Shown here piece by piece: positions 28,407 through 37,942 of a stretch of 49,918 bases of DNA. A program made the translations under genes and the position numbers. This stretch comes from an uncultured Clostridia bacterium (lineage in GTDB: Bacteria > Bacillota > Clostridia > Oscillospirales > Ruminococcaceae). Numbering within the stretch: position 1 is the stretch's first letter; the number at the start of each line of letters is the position of its first letter. The stretch covers positions 1-49,918 of the forward strand of contig CAMWMN010000005.1 of the NCBI GenBank assembly GCA_947175385.1, read 5' to 3'. The notes below the pieces were generated by a model that ran no database searches, was not told where the DNA came from, and saw only the letters and a list, made by a program, of their open reading frames with translations.

Positions 28407-30080
28407 TTACATAATGCTGATTGCGAAGCTCGTATAGTAACTCTCGGCGGGCGTTTCAAAACCGGGACTGTCCAAAATGGTTACTGTGGTGATTCCTTGA
28501 TATATTCCCGACTGTACGGGCTGGTTGCTTATTCCCAAAAGTTCATCGCCCGTATAAGTAGTATCAAACCGCACTTTCTTCAGCGTAAAGGATTCGCCCG
28601 GCTCAAGGGGAATGAGTTTTATCGCGTCGTCCCAGTACCGTACTGCGTCGATGTCGTTCAGCTTTCTGTCGTCAAGGCTAATGTTGGTGCGGATTTCCGT
28701 GTGGGTATCCGCGGTCGCAGTCGGAACAAAAATATAGAACTTCTTGTCAGACTTGTTGGTTACCTCTGCATCGACGGTGATTATATCGCCCTTTTTGTAC
28801 GCGTACTTCTCCAGATCCACCTGTAATCTGAGCTTATCGTTTTCAAAGACGGAACTCAGCGGTTCGGGCTCTGTGGATTCGCTGGGGTCGTCGGGGGTGA
28901 CGGGATCGGTTGCGGGTTCATCGGAAGCTCCCGAAGTAATCTCGATTTGGAATTTCACGGTAACATCCTCCGTAACATCCGCATTAAATCCATCTGTCAC
29001 TATAACGGTGCTGAATACACCATAAACTCCAACTTCCGCGTTCGAGGTATCAAACCGCCTTACAACTGTATATAATTCGCCTGGATTTACGGGAATATAT
29101 TCCATCATATCATTGCCAAACTGTACCTCGTCCATATCAACCAGTTTGTTTTCCCCCAGAGAGATAACGGTTTTGATATCCAAATGTGCTTCCCTTGTGC
29201 TGGTCGGCGAAACGATATAAAACGTCTTGTCGGACTTGTTGTAAACTTCTGCGGTAAGGTCGATTATCTCGCCCTTTTTGTATTCGGATTTCGGGATACC
29301 AACCGACAACCTTACCTTGTCGTTTTCAGCAGATTCGATTTTCTGATCTGTTACAACCGGCTCGACAATCTTGTCAACCACAAGCTCCAAATCATCGAAT
29401 GAAAGAGTTTCTTTGCTGACATGAGAACCATCAGCAGTACATAGATATAGCTTTTTGTCTTTCAGCACAAGGCTGTCGTAATGCCATCTGCTCTCATAGC
29501 CCTCAACCTTGTATTCATATTCCTTTTGGTTTCTGACATCAGCGACCCTGACGGATTTTTCACCGCTTTCGTTGGTAACAGCGGCTGCGATTTCACGATA
29601 GCCGTCAAAGTTCAGGTCGCACAGGTAAACGCTTCTGACATATACTTTATTTGAGAACACTCCCCAACCATCTATATTCATGTCAAACGTGGATAAACGC
29701 ATAATCGTTTTGTCATTGCGTATTTGAAAATACTGAAGTATTCCAAGTTCTTCTATGGTGAAAGTAAGCGGCAGTTCGCTGTCGGTGTACCCAGGGTAAA
29801 TCTCCTCGGCGGCAATAGTATTCAAGCTCGATTGCGTTGGACCATTCGGTACAACAGGGATTTTGCCCTTGCCTATATTCACGGCGATAACGGCACCCAC
29901 TGCCGCGCAAACCGCCAGACAAGCCGCCGCAGCCGCCGCGATTCCCCACGGCAAGTGACGCTTGGTCATATGAATCTCCTGCGGCTGAACTACCTCCGAT
30001 TTCTCTTCGTTGGGAAATGCCGCGTCTACAAAGCTATCGTCAATATCGTTAAACATTTCAAAGATTTCTTCTGATTTCAT
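28407..30080 (-). CDS. Membrane-anchored protein, likely anti-sigma partner, with duplicated extracellular beta domain
   Basis: Cytosolic N-term then TM WGIAAAAAACLAVCAAVGAVIAV; C-terminal duplicated NDK[VL]RL.V....Y.KG[ED]I...AEV.NKSDK.FYI. Confidence 0.75.
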   Translation of the reverse strand: MKSEEIFEMFNDIDDSFVDAAFPNEEKSEVVQPQEIHMTKRHLPWGIAAAAAACLAVCAAVGAVIAVNIGKGKIPVVPNGPTQSSLNTIAAEEIYPGYTDSELPLTFTIEELGILQYFQIRNDKTIMRLSTFDMNIDGWGVFSNKVYVRSVYLCDLNFDGYREIAAAVTNESGEKSVRVADVRNQKEYEYKVEGYESRWHYDSLVLKDKKLYLCTADGSHVSKETLSFDDLELVVDKIVEPVVTDQKIESAENDKVRLSVGIPKSEYKKGEIIDLTAEVYNKSDKTFYIVSPTSTREAHLDIKTVISLGENKLVDMDEVQFGNDMMEYIPVNPGELYTVVRRFDTSNAEVGVYGVFSTVIVTDGFNADVTEDVTVKFQIEITSGASDEPATDPVTPDDPSESTEPEPLSSVFENDKLRLQVDLEKYAYKKGDIITVDAEVTNKSDKKFYIFVPTATADTHTEIRTNISLDDRKLNDIDAVRYWDDAIKLIPLEPGESFTLKKVRFDTTYTGDELLGISNQPVQSGIYQGITTVTILDSPGFETPAESYYTSFAISIM

Positions 30081-30637
30081 ATCTCATAACCTCTCTTTCG
30101 TAAATGCGTCTTTAGTTTTTTGCGAACTCGTGAAAGCGTGACGGACACATTGTTCTCATTTGTTCCAAGTGTTTCGGCGATTGACTTGACGCTATCGCAG
30201 TACCAATACCGCAAGACGAATATATTCCGATTCTGCTCCGGCAATGAACTCAAAAAAGCGTTTATCTCGCGAATTATCTCCGAACGCTCGTATTGTTGCT
30301 CAATGTCGGCTTTGCCGGAAATCAGCTCGGATAATTCCTCATACACCGCCGTAATCTCGCCGCTGCCGCGCTTTTCAGCAGTGAGCTTTTTCAGGCGGTT
30401 AATAGCGAGGTTTCTGGTTACTTTTCCCAGAAAAGCGCGCAGAGATTTCGGATCGTGCGGCGGAATCAGCTCCCAAATCCGCATCATAGCGTCGTTTACG
30501 CACTCCTCGGATTCTTCGTGAGAGTTTAGTATATTCATCGCGATTTTGCCGCAGTAGTTTTTGTACTTGAGTTGAAGTTCGCCCACTGCGGTGTCACTGC
30601 GCTCCATAAATTTACGGATTATTTCGGTGTCCTCCAT
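30077..30637 (-). CDS. ECF-type RNA polymerase sigma factor
   Basis: CVNDAMMRIWELIPPHDPKSLRAFLGKVTRNLAINRLKK; LPEQNRNIFVLRYWYCDSVKSIAETLGTNENNVSVTLSRVRKKLKTHL; ORF open from 30697, start at MEDTEIIRKF. Confidence 0.92.
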   Translation of the reverse strand: MEDTEIIRKFMERSDTAVGELQLKYKNYCGKIAMNILNSHEESEECVNDAMMRIWELIPPHDPKSLRAFLGKVTRNLAINRLKKLTAEKRGSGEITAVYEELSELISGKADIEQQYERSEIIREINAFLSSLPEQNRNIFVLRYWYCDSVKSIAETLGTNENNVSVTLSRVRKKLKTHLRKRGYEI

Positions 30638-30780
30638 AAATGGCACGTAATCACCTCCAAAAGATCTTTCACTATTATAGACAAATTTTATCACCAAATC
30701 TTACAGACTCGGAAAAATTTTCCTCGAATTTTTTACCCCAAAAATAATTCAAAATATTGTAATTAATTCGCTAAAAGCTC

Positions 30781-30924
30781 TTGACAAATACAATATGTTG
30801 TGATATAATAAAAGCGTAAACGCTTTTATTATATTTTTGTCCACGCGCATACGTTCGCTATTGGCTCACTTCGCGCGATTATGGACAATTATATCACAAA
30901 TTCTCCGAATTTGTGATATAATAA
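30781..30924 (+). promoter_or_regulatory. Palindrome-dense promoter region with duplicated TTGTGATATAATAA
   Basis: TTGACA-N17-TATAAT at 30781; hairpins ATAATAAAAGCG/CGCTTTTATTAT, TTGTCCA/TGGACAA, ATTATATCACAAATTC/GAATTTGTGATATAAT. Confidence 0.7.
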
Positions 30925-30954
30925 GATACAACTAAGAAAAAGGAGGATCGTGAT

Positions 30955-31227
30955 ATGGTAGACGTTAATGTCATCGGCGGGAAAATCTCCCGCGAGGAAA
31001 TCGATTATTACATTGGCTGCGCCGAGGTTAAGTACCCCGAAAAGCACCTCCGAGCAATCGATTTGGAGCTTGACGGAGATTTCGTGAACGCAAAGTACTA
31101 CTTCTCGGACACGCCGTTCCAGAGGATTCGGCGGATTACGGGATACCTTGTCGGAACGCTCGACCGCTTTAATAACGCAAAGCGCGCCGAGGAAAAGGAT
31201 CGCGTTAAGCATTCTCAGCCGCAGTAA
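30955..31227 (+). CDS. Small hypothetical protein
   Basis: RBS AGGAGG upstream of MVDVNVIGGKISREEIDYYIGCAEVKYPEK. Confidence 0.75.
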   Translation: MVDVNVIGGKISREEIDYYIGCAEVKYPEKHLRAIDLELDGDFVNAKYYFSDTPFQRIRRITGYLVGTLDRFNNAKRAEEKDRVKHSQPQ

Positions 31228-31289
31228 CGGCAAAAAACACATCAAAAGGCGTGTTATGCGCTGTAAATATTTAACATTTACGGAGGTAT

Positions 31290-31844
31290 TTGATTATGAA
31301 GTATGTATGTCCTGTTTGCGGATACGTTTATGTTGGTGAATCCGCACCTGAGAAGTGCCCGCAGTGCGGCGTTCCCGGAAGCAAATTCAAGGTTGAGGAG
31401 GAATCCGCAGGCAAACTGACATTCGCTTGTGAGCACGAAATCGGAATCACCGAGGGCGTTCCCGAGGAGATCGTCAAGGGACTTCGTGAGAACTTCCAGG
31501 GCGAGTGCACAGAGGTCGGTATGTACCTCGCAATGGCAAGAGCGGCTTACAGAGAGGGCTATCCCGAGGTCGGAATGTACTACGAAAAGGCGGCTTATGA
31601 AGAGGCTGAGCACGCGGCGAAGTTCTGCGAGATGCTCGGCGAGTTGGTTTCGCCGTCCACCAAGGAGAACCTTCAGGCACGCGCTAATGCCGAGCACGGC
31701 GCAACCCAGGGCAAGCTTGACCTCGCCAAGAAAGCAAAGGAGAACAACCTTGACGCTATCCACGACACCGTTCACGAGATGGCTAAGGACGAAGCTCGCC
31801 ATGGCAAGGCATTTGAGGGTCTGCTGAACCGTTACTTCAAGTGA
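31290..31844 (+). CDS. Rubrerythrin with N-terminal rubredoxin domain (reverse rubrerythrin type)
   Basis: [29 protein letters not shown]; ferritin-like EEAEHAAKF and [13 protein letters not shown]. Confidence 0.95.
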   Translation: MIMKYVCPVCGYVYVGESAPEKCPQCGVPGSKFKVEEESAGKLTFACEHEIGITEGVPEEIVKGLRENFQGECTEVGMYLAMARAAYREGYPEVGMYYEKAAYEEAEHAAKFCEMLGELVSPSTKENLQARANAEHGATQGKLDLAKKAKENNLDAIHDTVHEMAKDEARHGKAFEGLLNRYFK

Positions 31845-31868
31845 TTTACACGTAATTTACAAAAACCA

Positions 31869-31896
31869 ATCCCCGCTCACCAAGCGGGGATTTTTG
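31869..31896 (+). terminator. Intrinsic terminator
   Basis: ATCCCCGCT..AGCGGGGAT then TTTT. Confidence 0.8.
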
Positions 31897-32463
31897 TTAT
31901 TTCTTGATAATCCAATATCCGTTGTACGCGTAGCCATCGTTCGTTCCAACCATCAGATTCTCCGACTTCTTGAAACCGAATTTCTCAACTGCAGCGATTC
32001 GCTCCACCGCGTAATTCGGGGCTTTCGTGATTATCTCGTCACAACCGAACAGCTCAAACGAGGGGGGAACGATCACCGAAATAATTCCGTGGAGAACGTC
32101 CGCCCTTTCGCAGTCGCTGCGTACATCAAGCCGCAGTACGCCGCAATTGTTGAATGTGTCGGTTGCCCCCGCTCTGCGGAACATCTCAATCGTTCCGACA
32201 GCCTTTTGCGTTGACTTATCAACAACCGTAAACCGCACAAACCACCCCTTTGTATAAGCGTCAAGCCAGAACTTTACCGCCTCAGCCATTCTCTCCTTAG
32301 TGGGATAGTAGAAATTATCGCCATCGCAGTTGTCGCTGTTGAAAAACGGGAGCGCGTTTTTGTCGCTGTAAATCTCGAACAAATCATCGAGGTCGCGCTC
32401 CTCCAGAAAGCGAACCAGGTACTTGTCACTTTCAAACGCGGGGCAATTCTTATATACGTCCAT
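31897..32463 (-). CDS. GNAT family N-acetyltransferase
   Basis: YLVRFLEERDLDDLFEIY; GTIEMFRR; AVERIAAVEKFGFKKSE. Confidence 0.8.
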   Translation of the reverse strand: MDVYKNCPAFESDKYLVRFLEERDLDDLFEIYSDKNALPFFNSDNCDGDNFYYPTKERMAEAVKFWLDAYTKGWFVRFTVVDKSTQKAVGTIEMFRRAGATDTFNNCGVLRLDVRSDCERADVLHGIISVIVPPSFELFGCDEIITKAPNYAVERIAAVEKFGFKKSENLMVGTNDGYAYNGYWIIKK

Positions 32464-32521
32464 AGATGTAAACTCCTTTTCTCAAAACCCTGTTCGTTAT
32501 GAACGGGGCTTTCGCTGTCTG

Positions 32522-33934
32522 TTAAACTGGGTGAACCTTGTTCTGCTTATCCGCGTGCTGTGCGTCAATGCCGAGCTGCTTGTCACGGCGCTTCTCGAAA
32601 TAACCGGGAGCAACCTTCGGGAACATCGCATAGGTGAGGATATCCTCAACGGACGAGCCGTCACACCACTCCTTAGCCTCTTCCTTCATCGTATCAAACT
32701 CGGGCTTGAGATTATCCGCGGGACGGCAGGTAATCGGTTCTTCATCACCGAGAATCTTCTTGCGGAACTCGGGGTCAATATCCACGGGAGTCTTTCCGTA
32801 CTCGCCCTTAACCATCGCCTTGAACTCCTTGGTGACGGTCTTATAACGCTCGCCTGTGATTACGTTGAACACCGCTTGAGTGCCGACAATCTGCGAGGTC
32901 GGAGTAACCAACGGCGGGAATCCGCTGTCCTTGCGCACTCTCGGAACCTCTTTGAGTACCTCCTCAAGCTGATCCGCCTTGCCCGCCTGTTTAAGCTGCG
33001 ACAACAGATTGGACAGCATTCCGCCCGGAACCTGATAAATCAAAGCCTTGGTGTTGGTTGCCAGCATTGACGGGTCAAGCAATCCGCTGTCGATATACTT
33101 CTTGCGCAGTCCCATAAAATACTCACGAACTTCGTTAAGCGCAACCAAATCCAGACCCGTATCGTACTCGGTGCCCATGAAAGTCGCGACAATCGACTCG
33201 GTAGGAGCGTGCGAAGTACCCAACGCAAGCGGCGACATTGCGGTATCAACGCCGTCAACACCTGCCTCAACAGCCTTGATAATGCACATTGATGCCAGTC
33301 CCGAGGTGTAATGTGTGTGGAGCTGAATCGGAATCTTCACCGCCGACTTCAGATCCTTGACAAGGCTCTCCGCCTCGTACGGAGTCAACAGAGCTGCCAT
33401 ATCCTTAATGCAGATGGAATCCGCGCCCGCGCTCTCCACTTGTTTCGCATAGTTCATATAATACTCGTGAGTGAACACATCGCCCGTAGTGTAGGAAATC
33501 GCCACCTGAGCGTGTCCGTTCTCCTTTTTCGCCGCCTTGATCGCGGTTTCGAGGTTGCGAATATCGTTCAGCGCATCAAAGATCCTTATGATGTCGATAC
33601 CGTTCGCAATCGACTTCTGCACGAAATATTCCACCAGATCGTCCGCATAATGCCGATAACCGAGCATATTCTGCCCACGAAACAGCATTTGCAGCTTGGT
33701 GTTGGGCATTTCCTTGCGGAGAATACGCAGACGCTCCCACGGGTCTTCGTCCAGAAAGCGAATGCAGGAATCGAACGTTGCGCCGCCCCAGCACTCCGCC
33801 GAATAGAACCCGATTTTATCAATCGCGGGCAGGATCGGACGCATATCGTCCATACCCATTCTCGTGGCAATCAGCGACTGGTGCGCGTCACGGAGAATGG
33901 TTTCTGTGATTTTCAGTTTACCCATAATTTGCAC
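32522..33934 (-). CDS. oadA: Oxaloacetate decarboxylase alpha / transcarboxylase 5S-type carboxyltransferase
   Basis: ILRDAHQSLIATRM; CWGGATFDSCIRFLDEDPWERLR; CIKDMAALLTPYEAESLV; QLHTHYTSGLA. Confidence 0.93.
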   Translation of the reverse strand: MQIMGKLKITETILRDAHQSLIATRMGMDDMRPILPAIDKIGFYSAECWGGATFDSCIRFLDEDPWERLRILRKEMPNTKLQMLFRGQNMLGYRHYADDLVEYFVQKSIANGIDIIRIFDALNDIRNLETAIKAAKKENGHAQVAISYTTGDVFTHEYYMNYAKQVESAGADSICIKDMAALLTPYEAESLVKDLKSAVKIPIQLHTHYTSGLASMCIIKAVEAGVDGVDTAMSPLALGTSHAPTESIVATFMGTEYDTGLDLVALNEVREYFMGLRKKYIDSGLLDPSMLATNTKALIYQVPGGMLSNLLSQLKQAGKADQLEEVLKEVPRVRKDSGFPPLVTPTSQIVGTQAVFNVITGERYKTVTKEFKAMVKGEYGKTPVDIDPEFRKKILGDEEPITCRPADNLKPEFDTMKEEAKEWCDGSSVEDILTYAMFPKVAPGYFEKRRDKQLGIDAQHADKQNKVHPV

Positions 33935-33937
33935 CCC

Positions 33938-34321
33938 TTACGCGTTGATCGTAACGACGGCTGCGCCCGTTTCAACGGAATCGCCCTTGTTTACGCAAAC
34001 CGCCGCAACTACGCCATCTCTGTCGGAAACGATGTCGTTCTCCATCTTCATAGCCTCAAGAACCGCGACAACCGTGCCGTTTGTAACCTTATCACCAACC
34101 TTGACCTTAACCTCCACGATTGTGCCGTTCATCGGCGCGCTGATGGGAGTTCCGCCCGCAGCAGCCGCTTTCTTCGGAGCAGCCTTGGGTGTCGCCGCAG
34201 CAGCGGGAGCTGCTCCCGCGCCGTTCTCCTCAACAGTTACGTCATAGGTATTCCCATTTACGGTAATTGTATAATTCTTCATATTTGATACCTCTCTATG
34301 ATAATTTACAGAAATCTTCAA
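33938..34321 (-). CDS. Biotin carboxyl carrier subunit (1.3S/gcdC-type)
   Basis: Ala/Pro linker; GTVVAVLEAMKMENDI biotin site. Confidence 0.93.
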   Translation of the reverse strand: MKISVNYHREVSNMKNYTITVNGNTYDVTVEENGAGAAPAAAATPKAAPKKAAAAGGTPISAPMNGTIVEVKVKVGDKVTNGTVVAVLEAMKMENDIVSDRDGVVAAVCVNKGDSVETGAAVVTINA

Positions 34322-35659
34322 TTAAAAGCTGAAATTCGCATGCTTTCTGTGCGGCGCAGAAACGCGTTTGTCCGCACACATTTCCAGTGCCGAACCGATT
34401 GCCTCACGGGTATTGGCAGCATCAATCACGCTGTCCACCATACCCAACGAAGCCGCCGCGAACGGAGATGTTACAAGCTCCTCGCCCATAAACACCTTGC
34501 CCGCCTCGGGATTCATCGGAGCAATCTGCGCGTTCTCCCACGCGAATGTGATATCCGCGCTGTCGAATGCCGCGAACGCCGCTCCAAAGGCCTTTCCGGA
34601 AATCAAGTTAATTTTAACGGTTGTAGCTGTCGCGTAAACCTGCGACAATCTCGCGCAATCGCGCACAGAACCGCTAAGCTCCGCCGCCGAGCTGCCCTCA
34701 AAGCCCTCAGTGTCGATAATCGTAACCACGGGAATCGAGAACACGTCCGCAAACTGAACAAACCGCGCGATCTTCGCGCAATCAGCCGAGGTGAGCTTTG
34801 CTGCCTTACCGGTAGCCACAAACGCAATCGTGTCCATGTCTACCGCGCATAATGCCGTATATGCCGCGCTGCCGAAATCCGCCGAAAACTCGATGACGCT
34901 GTTCACGTCCGCGATCGCGCTCACAAGCTCTGCGCCCTTTAGCGACGCGTTTATCTCCGACGTGTTTTCCTCCGAAGTTTCGACCCACCCCGTGGAAAGG
35001 TTGTTTTGAGGAAGTACGGATACAAGCTGCTTTACCTTGTTTATCGCGTCGTTATCGTCCTTTGCCGAGATTTGACAAACTCCCGACTTCAGCGCGTTAG
35101 CCGCCGAACCCGCGCCCCCAATCTTTCCGTCAGCATTGTTGAACGGCGATGTAAGGAACAGTTCGCTCTTTTCGGTGATGACCGCAACGTCCGCCATTGC
35201 CGCCAGCATAGCCGCGCATCCCGCGCAAACTCCCGTAATCACAGCAATCTGCGGAACAACTCCCGAAACAGCCGCTGAAGCTTTCATAATATCGCCGTAA
35301 GCCGCCAGAACCGCCATTCCCTCGTTGATGTCGCCGCCCTTGGAGTCAAAAAATCCCACAACAGGGTATCCCGACTTCGCCGCAAGCTCGTACACTCTCT
35401 TGATTTTCAAAGCTGCGGTCTTATCCACCGCGCCGCCGCGCACGGAAATATCCTGCGCGAACGCATAAACGCGCTGGAACGAACGACCGGCTGACACCAC
35501 CTCTCCGTATCCCGCGACAACGGAGCTTAACTCACCGTCCGCAGAGAGGAACTTGTCCAATTCCACAAAGCTGTCCTCGTCAAAGAACGCGCTCAGCCGT
35601 TTTCTAGCGTCGCTGTCGGGAACGCTCTGCTCCATTTCAGCCAATGATTTTGTAACCAT
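34322..35659 (-). CDS. Acyl-CoA carboxyltransferase (12S/PCC-beta-like, divergent)
   Basis: RLSAFFDEDSFVELD; VYAFAQDISVRGGAVD; GVCAGCAAMLAAMADVAVI. Confidence 0.85.
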   Translation of the reverse strand: MVTKSLAEMEQSVPDSDARKRLSAFFDEDSFVELDKFLSADGELSSVVAGYGEVVSAGRSFQRVYAFAQDISVRGGAVDKTAALKIKRVYELAAKSGYPVVGFFDSKGGDINEGMAVLAAYGDIMKASAAVSGVVPQIAVITGVCAGCAAMLAAMADVAVITEKSELFLTSPFNNADGKIGGAGSAANALKSGVCQISAKDDNDAINKVKQLVSVLPQNNLSTGWVETSEENTSEINASLKGAELVSAIADVNSVIEFSADFGSAAYTALCAVDMDTIAFVATGKAAKLTSADCAKIARFVQFADVFSIPVVTIIDTEGFEGSSAAELSGSVRDCARLSQVYATATTVKINLISGKAFGAAFAAFDSADITFAWENAQIAPMNPEAGKVFMGEELVTSPFAAASLGMVDSVIDAANTREAIGSALEMCADKRVSAPHRKHANFSF

Positions 35660-35860
35660 CTTTTGCCCTCCATTTATAATAAGTATGGCAAACCAATGCC
35701 AAAAAAATATCCATATTAATTATACTACATCGCCGCGTAAATAACAAGGGCATTTTTCGCGAATTTTAATTTTTTCCGTTTTGATATAATTCAACCGTCA
35801 ATTTTTGGTGATTTTTACAAAACGCTATCTTGAAATATACGCGACCATGTGCACAAATCT

Positions 35861-36605
35861 TTACCTTTTCCGATGTTCCCGCATAAAAAACGGAAACATC
35901 GCGGCTACCCCAACTACCGCTAAAATGACATTATACTGTACAGGTGCAATAAAGCAGACATTAAAGAGCATATGTATCAAGGCAGTTGTTATAAGATTAT
36001 TATACGTAAGGTAAAATTTACCAAACACCAACGAAATCAAAATTGTCCAACTAAAATATAATGCGGTTTCCCCAACCCCGAGGGAATTTCTGATTGTCCA
36101 CATAGGTATGTGCCAAACCGCCCATACCACGCTCGTATATATCAGTGCGAACAACTCTCCTTTTACGCTTGACAGTTTGTTCAGCAAAAATGCCCGCCAA
36201 GCACTTTCTTCTGCCAATGCTGTGACATACAAGTAAGCACATCCCGCAATAACCGAGAGAACCGAGGGAAAGGCATCGGCAAAAAGCCCCCGTTCGCCCG
36301 CAACCAATGAATACACGAACGAAAAACTCAGTCCGACTGCTCCCGTTGCGGCACAGAAAAGAATCGACTTTAACCATATCTTTTCGGCAAACAGCTCCGC
36401 GAACCATTTCTTGAACTCGCTGCGCAATGACACAAAGATTACCGATACCACGAGCGGAACGATGACAAACAAGTATTTCGTGGCAATAAACGCTTTTGGG
36501 ACATCTATGCCGTTTTTTTCCAGAAGAGTTGGCAGATAACAAACAAAAGAGATTCCCCATACCAACACTGTCCACACGAAAACAGTTCTATTTTTCAGCT
36601 CCGTA
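35861..36605 (-). CDS. CPBP family intramembrane metalloprotease
   Basis: TM-rich; EESAWRAFLLNKLS..WAVWHIPMW..HMLFN; real start uncertain (possible CTG at LKNRTVFVW after AGGGAGG). Confidence 0.8.
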
Positions 36606-36638
36606 TCCTCCCTAATTCGCCCGCTTTGGCAACAATTA

Positions 36639-36960
36639 TCAGTGACCGCAGCAGCCCCTATCAAAAAACGCGTTAATACTCTCGATTTGCGGATTTGCGC
36701 CGATAAATCCCAGCCCGCGCAGCCGCGCCAAATCAGCATCCGGAAGCTTGAACCGCGCCTTGTCGATTCCATGGAGGGACATCAGGTTCAGAATCGCACG
36801 CGTCAGACCGTCCGTGAAAAAATCCTCGCAGCACAGCTCATCAACCACGAACTCATCGCCGTCCAACTGACCCGCAATCCGACCGAGAACCTCCTCGCCG
36901 TCACGCGCGTTGAACTCGATTTTCTCCGTGTTCGCATTGTTCTGCAAAATCTCAATCATC
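36639..36960 (-). CDS. Hypothetical protein (start MIEILQNNANTEKIEFNARDGEEV)
   Basis: Internal start of ORF 36639-37106, directly after rluB. Confidence 0.65.
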
Positions 36961-37693
36961 TGTTCCTCTTTCCAATCGCATTGCGGAGCGACTTTAGCTC
37001 CTCTTTCGTGAGGTCGCGCCACTCGCCTGTTTTCAGCATTCCCAGCTTCACGCTGCCGATTGCAACGCGACGCAGTCTGCCAACCCTCAAGCCCACCGCG
37101 TCGCACATTCTGCGTATCTGGCGGTTCAGCCCCTGTTTAATCACGATTCGCAGAACCGTACGCCCCGGTTCCTCGGTAATCACCTCAACCGTGCACGGAA
37201 GAGTGACCTTGCCATCGTCCAGTTTTACGCCCGTACTTAGCTGCGTTAGCTGCTCCTCGGAAACCAATCCGTCAATCGTCACGCGGTAGGTCTTGCTGAC
37301 GTGGTGCGAGGGGTGTGTGATTTCGTTTGCAAACTCGCCATCATTTGTGAACAGCAACAATCCCTCGGAATTCCTGTCAAGCCTCCCCACGGGAACAACA
37401 CGCTCGGGAACGCCCTCAAGCAGCTCCACGGCAATTTTTCTCCCCTGATCGTCCGACATAGACGTGATATATCCGCGCGGCTTATTCAGCATTATATACC
37501 GCTTCTGAACAGGAGCTTCAGCGATGGTCTTGCCGTTCACCGCGATAGTATCCCGAGCAGGATCCGCTTTATCACCGAGAGAGCACGGGCGTCCGTTAAC
37601 GGTAACATCGCCTCGTGAAATCAACTCCTCGGCTTTTCGCCGCGAACAAAGTCCACTGTCCGCAATTATTTTTTGAATACGTACTTTTTCCAT
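36956..37693 (-). CDS. rluB: Ribosomal large subunit pseudouridine synthase (RluB family)
   Basis: MEKVRIQKIIADSGLCSRRKAEELI S4 domain; PVGRLDRNSEGLLLFTNDGEFAN; GLNRQIRRMCDAVG. Confidence 0.95.
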   Translation of the reverse strand: MEKVRIQKIIADSGLCSRRKAEELISRGDVTVNGRPCSLGDKADPARDTIAVNGKTIAEAPVQKRYIMLNKPRGYITSMSDDQGRKIAVELLEGVPERVVPVGRLDRNSEGLLLFTNDGEFANEITHPSHHVSKTYRVTIDGLVSEEQLTQLSTGVKLDDGKVTLPCTVEVITEEPGRTVLRIVIKQGLNRQIRRMCDAVGLRVGRLRRVAIGSVKLGMLKTGEWRDLTKEELKSLRNAIGKRNR

Positions 37694-37942
37694 TTTAACC
37701 TCATAAAATATGTATTCGAAGCAGATTGCTCCGAAATGGCTTGCAGAAACGTTTTGACGGATTTTTACCCGTTCCGGATCACGTAAATCCGCTCCACGAG
37801 AGGGCTTACCGGCACTCGAAAACTCCGTAAAAAATCCGCCAAATTTCCCGCCAAAATCAACTCCGCGCAAACCCGCTCCCACAAACGATTTGACGCGTTT
37901 TCACCGTGTTTGTAAACATGCAAGCCCGCCTGGAGAGCCGAT

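Noticed and set aside
37694-37942. ORF continuation 37694-37882 (extended rluB start) and ORF 37765-38253
   Set aside because: rluB motif starts at MEKVRIQK (37693); the upstream ~250 bp shows no RBS-supported gene and overlaps the dac gene antisense/alternate frame.
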